64,000 nt of DNA from an uncultured Lachnospiraceae bacterium (GCA_910579425.1 CAJTVL010000015.1:4883-68882); one strand, 5' to 3'; positions 26,698 to 36,088 are shown, numbered from the stretch's first letter. Notes: generated from the sequence alone by a model not told the origin. Numbers and translations: made by a program.

Positions 26698-28930
26698 AGA
26701 TCTGAATCCTATTCTGAATAATCCCGGCCACATCCTTTGCCGTCTTCTGCCCCTTAAAGAAAGGTTCCGATTCCTCAGTAATAATATTCACAAGCTGTTC
26801 ATCCACACTGCCGGATATTTTTTCCGCAGACTCAATGAGCTTTTTCACCGCATCCACTTCCTCCTGGGTGGCAGCCATGATCTCCATCTCAAAATCATCC
26901 CATCCCCAGGTCGTCTTGGGCTGTTCTACCTTATTTCCGTTCTCATCCTCATAATAATCCGGAGTCATATCCTCTTCAAACTGTTTCTCAAGGGAAGCTT
27001 TCCTGATCGGGAAGCCATAGCTGCTGTGGCCGGAAACAAGATTATCCTGATATTCCGCCGAGAGCAGAATCTGCATAAACTCCCAGGCCGCGTCCTTATT
27101 CTTTGACTTAGAAGCCAGTCCCATACAGCCTGCCGCGGGCTGGATCAGATTTCCTTTTCTCTCACTGTTGGGATACCCCAAAAAGGCAACCTTTTCCCCA
27201 AACATTCCTGTCAGCATCTGATACTCCTGTACGGAGCTGACGCTGGTATCCATCAGCAATATCTTATCGGACCGGATTCTGCTGGAAATTCCCTCTTCTT
27301 CCTGCTGATAATCGTATTCCTCCGGGAAATTAGCCGCAAATTCCAGTGTTTTCACAAAGTCTTCTCCGTCAAAAGAGCATTTGCCGCTTTCCCAGTCAAT
27401 AAACTCATCTATATTATTGTAAATACAGTAATAGAATATACTGCTTCTGCTTCCGTAAGAGAATAAACTCTGAGGATCCTTATCCTCTGCAAATTCAAGC
27501 ATTTCCTTAAGGGTCCATCCGGTCTGGTCTCCCACCTTGGAGGCCTTGGCCAGAGTGCTGTTCACATAGAAGTTTGGAAAGATTCCATAGAGTTTTCCGT
27601 CTTCCTCATAGGCCTTCATAATATTTTCAAGGTAATCCTCTTTGTGAATGCCGCTCTTTTCCATATAAGGATAGAGATCCTCCAGGATTCCCTTGCTCAC
27701 ATACATATGGAAATCCACATTACTTAAGCTGATAATATCCGGACAGTTGCTGGTGGTTAAATCCGCGTTGAACTGGGTAAGGGCTGTCTGATAGTCCTCT
27801 ACGTTTTCTCCGTATTCCTTTACGGTAATCCGGTATTTTTCGTTGGTCTTGTTAAAATCTATGATCGCCTTCTTCACATTGCTGTCGATCCACATGGCTC
27901 CGTAGACAATTTTTTCTTTCTGAGGCACCTCGGAAGCCTTTTTCCTGCTCAGAAGAATCAGCTCGCAGGAGGTCGGCCCGTCGGCGTTGTAATCCCTTGT
28001 CACCGCCCACACGCGGCCGTCCGAAAGCTCCCCTTTCTGGGAAACGCTGTCACTGTTAATATCCACGTCGATCCACTTAAAGAGTGTCTCCTCTTCCCCC
28101 GTGGACAGATCCAAAACGGAAACCTGGCTGTTGCTGTTCACCAGCAGGCTTTTGGTAGAGCCGGTCATAAATTCCAGATTGCCGTACCCGTTGGCAATGC
28201 CCTCCACAGGATCTCCCAGCTTTTTGGCAGACAGATCCACCTTTCGAAGCTCCAACCCGTTTCCCCCATAGAGGGAGACATACACGTCCCCTTCCTTTGA
28301 GGCCGTCATACCGTTGATCCAGTTATCCACACTGATGTCGCAGATTTTGTTTGCGCTCTGGTCTACCACATGAATCCCTTTATCGCCGTCGCTCAAATAA
28401 ATATTTCCCTGACTGTCCATACAGAAATTCTGCACATAAGCATTCTCCGCATCCTCAAAGATCTGGCTGATCTCCTTTTTGTCCTTCACGGAGCCGTCCT
28501 CGCCGGACACGGTCCACATTTCCAGCCTGGAAGTGTAATTCATCGGCTCTCCGTTCTCATCCTCCTCATAGGAATAGGAGTTTACGATCATAAGAAGATT
28601 TCCGTCTGTCCCCTGGGCCATACCATTAATACTGCTGTTCTCGTCAAGGGCAAGAGAAAGGGCCTGCCCCTTCTTTTCCGTCAAGTCATATTTATACAGA
28701 AAGTTGGAGGTTTCTCCTGTCTCATCGTCCCAGGACACGGCGTTTAAAAATACATAGTTCCCTGCCGAAGTCACAGAATTAATGTAATTACACTCAATAT
28801 CCATCTCCAGATATTCCGGCACATACACATATCCGTTATTGTCCTCCACGCTGCCGCCCTCTTTCCCACATCCCCAGAGCATTGCCAAAAGGGCAGTTAA
28901 CGCTATCGCTATAAGTTTTCTCTTATTCAT
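26678..28930 (-). CDS. Large extracellular solute-binding lipoprotein (750 aa)
   Basis: The lipobox ALLAMLWGC marks a lipoprotein. Residues about 35-330 make a strand-rich N-terminal region with repeated propeller-like units (for example QGTDGNLLMIVNSY, DSQGNIYLSDGDKGIHVV, ASKEGDVYVSLYG). From about 345 comes a family 1 solute-binding domain (VKKAIIDFNKTNEKYRITV onward), with the typical AWEFMQILLS near 620. The C-terminus EPFFKGQKTAKDVAGIIQ matches the paralogue at 19008-21527. Canonical CUT1 binding proteins are about 420-450 residues, so the propeller-like half is an addition. It is the first gene of the cluster, with its own promoter. Confidence 0.85.
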   Translation of the reverse strand: MNKRKLIAIALTALLAMLWGCGKEGGSVEDNNGYVYVPEYLEMDIECNYINSVTSAGNYVFLNAVSWDDETGETSNFLYKYDLTEKKGQALSLALDENSSINGMAQGTDGNLLMIVNSYSYEEDENGEPMNYTSRLEMWTVSGEDGSVKDKKEISQIFEDAENAYVQNFCMDSQGNIYLSDGDKGIHVVDQSANKICDISVDNWINGMTASKEGDVYVSLYGGNGLELRKVDLSAKKLGDPVEGIANGYGNLEFMTGSTKSLLVNSNSQVSVLDLSTGEEETLFKWIDVDINSDSVSQKGELSDGRVWAVTRDYNADGPTSCELILLSRKKASEVPQKEKIVYGAMWIDSNVKKAIIDFNKTNEKYRITVKEYGENVEDYQTALTQFNADLTTSNCPDIISLSNVDFHMYVSKGILEDLYPYMEKSGIHKEDYLENIMKAYEEDGKLYGIFPNFYVNSTLAKASKVGDQTGWTLKEMLEFAEDKDPQSLFSYGSRSSIFYYCIYNNIDEFIDWESGKCSFDGEDFVKTLEFAANFPEEYDYQQEEEGISSRIRSDKILLMDTSVSSVQEYQMLTGMFGEKVAFLGYPNSERKGNLIQPAAGCMGLASKSKNKDAAWEFMQILLSAEYQDNLVSGHSSYGFPIRKASLEKQFEEDMTPDYYEDENGNKVEQPKTTWGWDDFEMEIMAATQEEVDAVKKLIESAEKISGSVDEQLVNIITEESEPFFKGQKTAKDVAGIIQNRIQIYVNENS

Positions 28931-28974
28931 CTTTATACCTCTGATCTTGTATCCGTATTCTCATCTACCTACAA

Positions 28975-29003
28975 ACTATAGCACAATCCCCCTTGAGAAA
29001 CAA
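28975..29003 (-). promoter_or_regulatory. Predicted promoter for the lipoprotein/permease/adaptor cluster
   Basis: Minus-strand -35 TTGTTT (29003-28998), 17-base spacer, -10 TATAGT (28980-28975), 45 bases before the first lipoprotein start. Confidence 0.6.
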
Positions 29004-29042
29004 CGCGAATAATCTTAATTTTTTCCTAAGCCATCGCCTCGC

Positions 29043-30407
29043 CTAATTTTTGAAGCTGTGAATCGGCGCAGGGATTCTACCGCCCCGGCTTATAAACTCC
29101 CGACACGAAAAACCGTTCACCGGCATAATCGGCGCATACCCCAAAAGACCTCCGAATTCCACGGTTTCTCCCACGCCTTTTCCGATTACAGGGATAATAC
29201 GCACCGCCGTGGTTTTCTGATTTACCATTCCGATGGCCATCTCGTCGGCGATCATCCCCGAGATGGTATGGGCTTTCGTATCTCCGGGTATGGCGATCAT
29301 GTCAAGGCCCACGGAGCACACGCAGGTCATTGCCTCTAACTTTTCCAGAGTGAGGGCTCCTGCTTCCACCGCGTCGATCATCCCCTGATCCTCGCTGACG
29401 GGAATGAAAGCCCCGCTCAGGCCGCCCACATAGGAGGATGCCATGACGCCCCCTTTTTTCACCTGATCGTTTAAAAGGGCAAGGGCCGCAGTGCTTCCCG
29501 GCGCCCCTGCATATTCCAGCCCCATTTCACACAGAATATCCGCCACGCTGTCCCCGATGGCCGGAGTAGGCGCAAGCGACAAATCTACAATTCCAAAAGG
29601 GACCCCCAGACGTCTGGATGCCTCCTGGGCTACAAGCTGCCCCACACGAGTCACCTTAAAGGCGGTTTTTTTGATAGTTTCGCAGAGAACTTCAAAATTC
29701 TCTCCGCGAACCTTGCTGATCGCATTCTTCACCACCCCGGGCCCGCTGACCCCCACATTAATGATCCTGTCCGCCTCGGTTACCCCGTGAAACGCCCCTG
29801 CCATAAAGGGATTGTCATCCGGCGCGTTACAGAAAACCACCAGCTTGGCGCAGCCAAGAGAGTCCTGCTCACTGGTATACTCCGCGGTCTGCCGGACAAT
29901 CTCTCCCATGAGCTTTACGCCGTCCATGTTGATTCCCGTCCGGGTAGAGCCCAAGTTTACGGAGCTGCACACCCGCTCGGTTTGGAAGAGGGCAAGAGGA
30001 ATGGAACGGATCAAAAGCTCGTCCGCCTTCGTCATTCCCTTGGAAATCAGGGCCGAGTAGCCCCCGATAAAATTTACTCCCACCTTCTTTGCCACACTGT
30101 CTAAGGTTTTTGCAATGGACGCAAAGTCCTGGATTGTTTTGCAGGCCGCCCCGCCGATCAGTGCGATGGGGGTCACCGAAATTCTCTTATTTACAATGGG
30201 GATTCCGAATTCCCCGGCGATTTCCTCCCCGGTTTTTACCAGATCCTTGGCGGCGTCAAAAATCTTTTGATAGATTTTTTCTTTCAGCCGTTCCAGATCG
30301 GAATCAATACAGTCCAACAGGCTGATTCCCAGCGTAATCGTCCTCACATCCAGATTTTCCCTGGTAATCATCTCATTGGTTTCCACTACCTCAAATAAAT
30401 TTATCAT
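29043..30407 (-). CDS. UPF0210 / DUF711 (PFL family) protein
   Basis: 454 residues from the ATG at 30407 (MINLFEVVETNEMI); the TTG four codons earlier is less likely. Family segments include RTITLGISLLDC, RISVTPIALIGGA, NVGVSGPGVVKNAI, and the Gly/Pro-rich GMVNQKTTAVRIIPVIGKG. The family has a pyruvate formate-lyase-like fold but no proven reaction, and no glycyl-radical C-terminal motif is visible. It is adjacent to a small ACT-domain protein, a pairing conserved across bacteria and archaea, which suggests the ACT protein senses an amino acid or related ligand for it. Confidence 0.92.
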   Translation of the reverse strand: MINLFEVVETNEMITRENLDVRTITLGISLLDCIDSDLERLKEKIYQKIFDAAKDLVKTGEEIAGEFGIPIVNKRISVTPIALIGGAACKTIQDFASIAKTLDSVAKKVGVNFIGGYSALISKGMTKADELLIRSIPLALFQTERVCSSVNLGSTRTGINMDGVKLMGEIVRQTAEYTSEQDSLGCAKLVVFCNAPDDNPFMAGAFHGVTEADRIINVGVSGPGVVKNAISKVRGENFEVLCETIKKTAFKVTRVGQLVAQEASRRLGVPFGIVDLSLAPTPAIGDSVADILCEMGLEYAGAPGSTAALALLNDQVKKGGVMASSYVGGLSGAFIPVSEDQGMIDAVEAGALTLEKLEAMTCVCSVGLDMIAIPGDTKAHTISGMIADEMAIGMVNQKTTAVRIIPVIGKGVGETVEFGGLLGYAPIMPVNGFSCREFISRGGRIPAPIHSFKN

Positions 30408-30488
30408 GTCAATACCCAAGCCCTTTCCGCAGCTTTTTACTTTACATGCCGATTTCGTCCGCCCTCCGGAACGCGTTCGAAAAATGCT

Positions 30489-30761
30489 TTAGATTCTGTG
30501 CATTTTATCAAAAATTTCTTCCCTCTGACACTTGATGTCCACGCCGATTTCCGCCCCCAGGGCGTTAAGTTCCTTTGCCATGTCTCCAAAGCCCTTTGTC
30601 ATCATGCCCGTGTCCACGATCATCATCATATTAAAGTATCCCTGTACAATGGTCTGGGAAATATCCAGAATATTAATTTTGTTTTCCGCAAGGTAAGTGC
30701 AGACCCTTGCTATAATCCCCACCGTGTCCTTGCCAACCACTGTAATTACTGTCTTATCCAT
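30489..30761 (-). CDS. ACT domain protein (UPF0237, GcvR-like)
   Basis: A 90-residue protein that is a single ACT fold: KTVITVVGKDTVGIIARVCTYLAENKINILDISQTI, the usual start of a small-molecule binding ACT domain. The C-terminal half has ELNALGAEIGVDIKCQREEIF. The start ATG at 30761 has AAGGAGAAGAGG upstream. It lies 81 bases before the UPF0210 gene and is probably cotranscribed with it. The ligand is unknown. Confidence 0.92.
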   Translation of the reverse strand: MDKTVITVVGKDTVGIIARVCTYLAENKINILDISQTIVQGYFNMMMIVDTGMMTKGFGDMAKELNALGAEIGVDIKCQREEIFDKMHRI

Positions 30762-30805
30762 GTCAAACCTCTTCTCCTTTCAAAATAGGGTAACGATAAA
30801 TATTT

Positions 30806-31630
30806 TTATAATGATATTGCCGCAGAGGGCTTGCTTCTGGATGCCACATACAGGGGGAAATCCAAAAAGCCAGGCTGCGGCCGTTTCCTTTCATCCTCCT
30901 GCCCTGCGCAGGCCATGGTTACCTCCACCCGCACCGCTTCATAGGCAAGCTCCGGCAAATTGTTCTCCTGGCTCAAATGCCCCAAAACCACTGCCTTAAG
31001 CCCCTCATGAAGAAGCCGGCACAGAAGCTGTCCCGCACTCTCATTGGAGAGGTGCCCCCGGTCCCCCAGAATCCTCTGCTTTAAGTAATACGGATAACGC
31101 CCTACCTGCAGCATATTCACATCATGATTCGCCTCCAGCAAAAGAGCGTCCATCCCCTTCAGGGATTCCACAGTATAATCATTGTAGGTACCCAGATCCG
31201 TGACAATTCCCACTTTCTTCTTTCCATGGGAAATCCGGTAAGCCACCGGCTCCGCCGCGTCGTGGGAGATGGCGACAGGGTTACAGGTCAAATCCTTGAT
31301 GACTACCTTTTCGTCCGCCCGGATGACATGGAACAGCCCGTCAGGCAGCTCCCCCACGGAAGAAGTGTTTTTGATCGCTCCAATGGTTCCGGCCGTGGCA
31401 TAAATCGGCACGGAATATTTTCTGCCCAGAACTCCCAGCCCCGCAATATGATCCGCGTGCTCATGAGTGATCAATATCCCATCAATATCTTTCATGGAAA
31501 GCTCCAGTCCTTTCAGCCCTTCCTCCGTCCTTTTCCCGCTGATTCCCACATCCACCAGAAGGTGGGTGGCCTCCGATCCCACATAAATACAGTTTCCGCT
31601 GCTTCCGCTGGCAATACTACAAATTCTCAT
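30806..31630 (-). CDS. MBL-fold metallohydrolase, WalJ/YycJ-like
   Basis: The metallo-beta-lactamase motif THEHADHIAGL (near 55) provides the metal ligands. A further His lies in the VAISHDAAEPV segment, an Asp in IVTDLGTY and another His in VLGHLSQENN. The N-terminus RICSIASGSSGNCIYVG is typical of the YycJ/WalJ group of putative nucleases. In B. subtilis the gene belongs to the walRK operon; here it sits after coaE with a four-base overlap (ATGA type). Residues after about 245 are rich in basic residues and diverge from the family. Activity is inferred from family only. Confidence 0.87.
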   Translation of the reverse strand: MRICSIASGSSGNCIYVGSEATHLLVDVGISGKRTEEGLKGLELSMKDIDGILITHEHADHIAGLGVLGRKYSVPIYATAGTIGAIKNTSSVGELPDGLFHVIRADEKVVIKDLTCNPVAISHDAAEPVAYRISHGKKKVGIVTDLGTYNDYTVESLKGMDALLLEANHDVNMLQVGRYPYYLKQRILGDRGHLSNESAGQLLCRLLHEGLKAVVLGHLSQENNLPELAYEAVRVEVTMACAGQEDERKRPQPGFLDFPLYVASRSKPSAAISL

Positions 31631-32220
31631 ATGGCACGAATCCTCTCTTCTATCTCCCTGCAGGCGCTCTCCAGGCTCTCTGAGTTATTGATTACCAGCT
31701 TACAGTGCCTCCTGTATTCCTCTTCCTTTAGCTGAGAACGGAAAATGGCAGTAATCTTTTCATCCGAGTAGCCTCTCTTTTCTTTCAGGCGCCTGCGCCG
31801 CACCTGCTCATCCGCATAAATATACCACATTTCATCTACGATTTCCAAATATCCCTTCTCGATCAGAAGAGCCGCCTCCAGAAACAGAAAATCCTTTTTC
31901 CCTTCCGCCCGTTCCCTGGCAATCTCATCCAAAATAAGCTGCCTGACCGCCGGATGAATAATGTCGTTTACTTTTTCCAGCAATTCTTTGGACTGAAAAA
32001 TCTCTGCCGCCATTTTATTTCTGTCGATCCTGCCGTCCTCATTCAGAATATCAGGGGACAAAAGGGCAACCAGCGTATCATAACAGGGGCCTCCCGGCTC
32101 CTTCACCTGATGGGCCGCCTCATCTGCCAGAATCACCCTGCAATTATAGTTTTCCTTTACAAAGGAAAGCAACGCGGATTTTCCGGAACCCACGCCGCCT
32201 GTAATTCCAATTACTTTCAT
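31627..32220 (-). CDS. coaE: Dephospho-CoA kinase
   Basis: Phosphorylates dephospho-CoA to coenzyme A, the last step of CoA synthesis. The P-loop GITGGVGSGKSALL is at the N-terminus, then DEAAHQVKEPGGPCYD, the lid region HPAVRQLILDEI, and FLEAALLIEKGY. 197 residues is normal. The ATG at 32220 lies inside a perfect 14-bp inverted repeat that could hide the start codon in mRNA. It overlaps the MBL gene by four bases and follows polA, as in many Firmicutes. Confidence 0.95.
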   Translation of the reverse strand: MKVIGITGGVGSGKSALLSFVKENYNCRVILADEAAHQVKEPGGPCYDTLVALLSPDILNEDGRIDRNKMAAEIFQSKELLEKVNDIIHPAVRQLILDEIARERAEGKKDFLFLEAALLIEKGYLEIVDEMWYIYADEQVRRRRLKEKRGYSDEKITAIFRSQLKEEEYRRHCKLVINNSESLESACREIEERIRAI

Positions 32221-32356
32221 AGTAAACCCCCATTTCGTTTTGCCGATACCTTCCTATATGAAAGGGGGTTTACTATGAACCCTCCGGGGGATGCACACAA
32301 AATGCCAAATGCAGGCATTTTGGCGCTGTACGGTCTGCGCAGCAAGTGCGCAGACC
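32218..32356. repeat. Three perfect inverted repeats between polA and coaE
   Basis: The spacer holds CATAGTAAACCCCC (32218-32231) with its exact complement at 32264-32277, CAAAATGCC (32298-32306) with its complement at 32314-32322, and GGTCTGCGCA (32332-32341) with its complement at 32347-32356. The first one covers the coaE start codon. A further copy of GTAAACCCCCAT lies near 32385. This could be an RNA regulatory structure or a decayed palindromic element. Confidence 0.7.
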
Positions 32357-32402
32357 TGCCGTAAGAATTCGATATTTTCATCGTAAACCCCCATGCCGCC
32401 CG

Positions 32403-35063
32403 CTACTTTGCCTCGTACCAGTCGCTTCCCTCGTGCAGATCGATTTCAAGGGGCACGGAAAATTCCGCAGCCCGGCTCATCTCCTCCTCCAGAATCGCCC
32501 TTACCGAAGCGGCCTCCTCCCGGACGGTTTCGATCAAAAGCTCGTCATGAACCTGCAGGATCAGCCTGGATTTGAGCCCCTCTCGCTTTAATCGCCGGTA
32601 AACCCGTACCATGGCAATCTTAATCACATCCGCCGCCGTTCCCTGAATGGGAGAATTCATGGCGACTCTCTCTCCGAAGGAGCGCTGCATAAAGTTGGAG
32701 GAAGCAAGCTCCGGCACCGGTCTTCTTCTCCCAAACAGGGTCGTGGAATACCCCTTTTCTCTGGCCTCCTTTACGGAATCGTCCAAAAAGCCCTTCACTC
32801 CGGGATAGGTGGCGAAATATTGCTCAATATATTCCGCCGCCTCCTTTTTGGTGATGCTCAGTCCCTGGCTTAAGCCAAAGGAGCTGATTCCGTATACGAT
32901 TCCGAAATTCACCGCCTTTGCGTTGCGCCGCTGTAAATCCGTCACCTCCTCGAAAGGAATATGGAACACTTGGGAAGCAGTGGTTCTGTGAATATCCGCA
33001 TGCATTTTGTAGGCTCCGATGAGCTGCTCGTCCCCGGACATATGGGCCAGGATCCGCAGTTCGATCTGGGAATAATCCGCATCCGTAAAAAGGCAGCCCT
33101 TCTTTGGAACAAAGACCTTACGGATTTTTCTCCCCAGTTCCATACGCATGGGAATATTCTGCAGATTAGGGTCTGTGGAGCTGATACGGCCTGTGGCGGT
33201 AATGGTCTGATTAAAGGTGGTGTGGATTCTCTGATCCTCCCCGATAAAAGCGGAAAGCCCCTCCGCATAGGTGGATTTCAGCTTGGCAAGCCCCCGGTAT
33301 TCCAGTACATCCGCCACAATAGGATACTCTTCCGATAGCTTTTCCAGCACATCTGCCGCCGTGGAATAGCCGGTTTTGGTCTTCTTGCCGCCGGGAAGCT
33401 TTAATCTCTCGAAAAGGATTTCTCCGAGCTGTTTCGGCGAATTAATGTTGAACTCGGCTCCCGCCTGCTCGTAAATCTTCTGCTCCAGCTCCCCGATCCG
33501 TCCGGTAAGGGCATCCCCGTAAGCTTTCAGTTCCTGGGGCTTTACTAAAATTCCTTCCTTTTCCATATCATAGAGCACATAGGTAAGGGGCATTTCAATC
33601 TCCCTCATAAGAGGCTCCATGCCGCTCTCCTCCAGCTTTTGGCGAAGCGCCGGGGCCGCCGCTAGGCTTACATAAGCCTGGAAACAGGCATACTCCAAAA
33701 AAGCCTTCGGTTCCTCCGAAAGTGCCTGGGATAAGGATTTTTTGCCAAAGCGCTCTGACCGCTCCTGAATCGTGATTCCTAAATACTCGCCCGCCACATC
33801 CGCCATGGTATAATCGTTTTTCAGCGGGTTTAAAAGATAGGCGGCCAGAATCACGTCAAAAAACCGCTCTGTCTCATCACACTGCAAAAAATCGTAGGCG
33901 TTTTTGATGTTTCCGCAGGAGACTTTCACCTTGCAGGCAAGCTCATGAATCTTTTCTTTTAAATAGCCCTCTGTGATCAGACCGCCCTTTACCGCAAAGG
34001 CGCATTCCGTTCCAAATGCCAGGGAAATTCCCACAAGCTCTCCCTTTGCTCCCTGCTCTTTCAGGACGGCAAATCCCACCTCCTGTGCCTTTTCGGCCCT
34101 TTCAAAAAGCGCCTCCACATCCGCAAGCTCCTCTGCCCTGCAAAAACGGGAGGTAAGTTCTTCGTTGGATGCTCCGCCGCCCGCCTGGTTTCCAAAACGG
34201 GACAGCATATTTTTAAATTCCAGTCTTTTGAAAATGGTATAGGCTTCCTGTGTGAAGAAGTCCGCCACCCTGGCCTCCTCAAAGGAAAACTCCAAAGGGC
34301 TCTCCACGTTAATGGTTGCCAGAACCTTGCTCAAATCTGCCAGTTCTTTATGATTCTGTAAGGATTCCCTGATGGACTTTTTGGAGATTTCATCGATATG
34401 GGCATATATATTTTCCAGAGAGCCAAACTGCACCATCAGCTCGGTGGCGGTCTTTTCCCCTACCTTGGGTACCCCCGGGATATTATCGGCGGTATCTCCC
34501 ATAAGCGCCTTTAAGTCAATAAACTGAATGGGGTTCACCCGGTATTTCCTCTCCACGTCGGCGGCATAGTAATCCTCGATCTCCGTCTTTCCCCCTTTGG
34601 TCTTGGGAATTCTGATCTTAATATGATCCGCAGCCACCTGCAGTAAGTCACGGTCGCCGGATACCAGGGATACCTCCATTCCCTCCTTCTGCGCCCGCTT
34701 CGCCAGGGTTCCTAAAATATCGTCCGCCTCAAGCCCTGCCTGCTCCATTATTTTAATTCCCATAGCCCCTAAAACTTCCTTGAGTACAGGCACCTGCTCC
34801 CGCAGCTCTTCGGGCATGGGCTTTCTGGTTCCTTTATACTCCTTATAAATTTCGTGCCGGAAGGTAGGCGCATGGACGTCAAAGGCCACTGTCAGATAAT
34901 CCGGGCTCTCTTCCTCCAGGATTTTGAAAAGAATATTCAAAAAGCCATACACCCCATTGGTGTGAAGGCCTTCGCTGTTGGTAAGATCGGGCACTCCGTA
35001 AAACGCCCGGTGCAGAATACTGTGTCCGTCGATCAGTACGAATTTCTTCATGATAGCAACCAT
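32403..35063 (-). CDS. polA: DNA polymerase I
   Basis: Repair and Okazaki-fragment polymerase. The N-terminal 5'-3' exonuclease covers about 1-290 (FVLIDGHSILHRAFYG; DVHAPTFRHE; LVSGDRDLLQV; GDTADNIPGVPKVGEKTA). The middle 3'-5' exonuclease-like domain (about 300-480) lacks the usual acidic DxE motif, reading VGFAVLKEQG, so proofreading is probably absent. The polymerase domain follows, with motif A DADYSQIELRILAHM, the O-helix RRNAKAVNFGIVYG and motif C LQVHDELLIE. I chose the ATG at 35063 (MVAIMKKFVLID) with AGGAG upstream; the ORF runs 56 codons further without support. About 886 residues. Confidence 0.96.
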   Translation of the reverse strand: MVAIMKKFVLIDGHSILHRAFYGVPDLTNSEGLHTNGVYGFLNILFKILEEESPDYLTVAFDVHAPTFRHEIYKEYKGTRKPMPEELREQVPVLKEVLGAMGIKIMEQAGLEADDILGTLAKRAQKEGMEVSLVSGDRDLLQVAADHIKIRIPKTKGGKTEIEDYYAADVERKYRVNPIQFIDLKALMGDTADNIPGVPKVGEKTATELMVQFGSLENIYAHIDEISKKSIRESLQNHKELADLSKVLATINVESPLEFSFEEARVADFFTQEAYTIFKRLEFKNMLSRFGNQAGGGASNEELTSRFCRAEELADVEALFERAEKAQEVGFAVLKEQGAKGELVGISLAFGTECAFAVKGGLITEGYLKEKIHELACKVKVSCGNIKNAYDFLQCDETERFFDVILAAYLLNPLKNDYTMADVAGEYLGITIQERSERFGKKSLSQALSEEPKAFLEYACFQAYVSLAAAPALRQKLEESGMEPLMREIEMPLTYVLYDMEKEGILVKPQELKAYGDALTGRIGELEQKIYEQAGAEFNINSPKQLGEILFERLKLPGGKKTKTGYSTAADVLEKLSEEYPIVADVLEYRGLAKLKSTYAEGLSAFIGEDQRIHTTFNQTITATGRISSTDPNLQNIPMRMELGRKIRKVFVPKKGCLFTDADYSQIELRILAHMSGDEQLIGAYKMHADIHRTTASQVFHIPFEEVTDLQRRNAKAVNFGIVYGISSFGLSQGLSITKKEAAEYIEQYFATYPGVKGFLDDSVKEAREKGYSTTLFGRRRPVPELASSNFMQRSFGERVAMNSPIQGTAADVIKIAMVRVYRRLKREGLKSRLILQVHDELLIETVREEAASVRAILEEEMSRAAEFSVPLEIDLHEGSDWYEAK

Positions 35064-35131
35064 GCCTTTCCCTCTCCTGCCGGCTTTGAGCCGCAGGCAC
35101 AAATTTGTGTGTTTCTTTTCCCCGGCGGCTT

Positions 35132-35458
35132 TTAAAGCAGCGCAAAAAGCAATATAATCAGAACCGTGCCTGTCAGCGCCACAAGACCCTCTAACAGATA
35201 CAAAAAGCGCTGCATATTCTCCCGCCGCCACAGGGCGTGCTCCGCTTCCTCCATCTGAAAGTCCAGCTCGTTTTTCAGATCAAACACATTTCCTGCCTCT
35301 AACCTGGATAAGCCTTCCAACACCAGAAACTGGATGGAAAGCTCCTCCTCGCACTCCTTGCATTGCTCTATATGCTCCAGGAATTCCCGCAGATCATCCG
35401 TGTCCAGATCATCCTCAAGGAATAACGGAATCGTTTTCTCCACTTCTTTACATGTCAT
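35132..35458 (-). CDS. Small zinc-finger membrane protein (anti-sigma-factor-like, zf-HC2)
   Basis: 108 residues. The N-terminal MTCKEVEK plus FLEHIEQCKECEEEL gives the C...H-x3-C-x2-C arrangement of the zf-HC2 (anti-sigma zinc-binding) fold. The C-terminus is a single membrane helix (about 88-107, LVALTGTVLIILLFALL). No sigma-factor gene is adjacent, so its partner is unknown. The start ATG at 35458 has GGTGAGGA upstream. It precedes polA on the same strand. The anti-sigma role is inferred from domain layout only. Confidence 0.7.
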   Translation of the reverse strand: MTCKEVEKTIPLFLEDDLDTDDLREFLEHIEQCKECEEELSIQFLVLEGLSRLEAGNVFDLKNELDFQMEEAEHALWRRENMQRFLYLLEGLVALTGTVLIILLFALL

Positions 35459-35751
35459 AGCAGTTCCTCACCGTAATGCGTTTACAGGAAACCACCCTGA
35501 AATACATTGTTCCGCTTTTTTCCGCAAGCAGCGTATGCCCGCTTACCTAAATATACACTAAAACAGGGGCAAAGTAAACAACAGTATTTTCGCCCAACGG
35601 CAGACACGCCAACAATAAAAAACCGTCCAATCCACACTCACCTTCTGTTCAAATACATTTGCCTGAAAGGTAAATATTTCCTTAAGGCTCTCCACAAACA
35701 ATCCTTGATCCACGCCTCCGACGTCGCTGTTCATGTGATCCAACAGCCCGC

Positions 35752-35967
35752 TCAGCAATGCCCTGCGGAATAATATTGTGACACAGCTGGCCGGAAATAA
35801 GTTGCAAAAAGTCTGAACTCCCTCCGAAAATTGGGAATATTGATGGTGGTAGATTTTCCTGTCCCATTTTCCCCAAGAAAAGCGAAAAGTTCCCCCTCTT
35901 TTACAGCAGGAATACAAGAGCATTGTTCGGGCACTCCCTCCTCCAAATATCCCGGCCCTGTTTTTTG
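35752..35967 (-). pseudogene. Fragment of an ABC transporter ATP-binding protein
   Basis: The frame contains AVKEGELFAFLGENGTGKSTT, a clear Walker A of an ABC-2-type ATPase, but it becomes unrelated sequence within about ten residues and stops. No signature motif or Walker B follows in any frame. A TAG lies about 24 bases before the first possible start (TTG at 35946), so the N-terminus is also missing. Further degenerate coding-like sequence may continue to about 35560. The 290 bases on to the next real gene (35459-35750) hold nothing else I can support. Confidence 0.6.
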
Positions 35968-36031
35968 CTATTCATATTGTATCATATAATGGAATAGTTA
36001 TCTATCTGTAAATACGGGTATTAATTTCATA

Positions 36032-36060
36032 TTGACAACCAAAATATATACTGTTAAAAT
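36032..36060 (+). promoter_or_regulatory. Strong predicted promoter of a leader-peptide unit
   Basis: -35 TTGACA (36032-36037), 17-base spacer, -10 TAAAAT (36055-36060). It is followed by an RBS, a 30-codon ORF and a terminator before the MetRS paralogue. Confidence 0.75.
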
Positions 36061-36088
36061 CATACAAAATATAAAGGAAAGACAGGCC

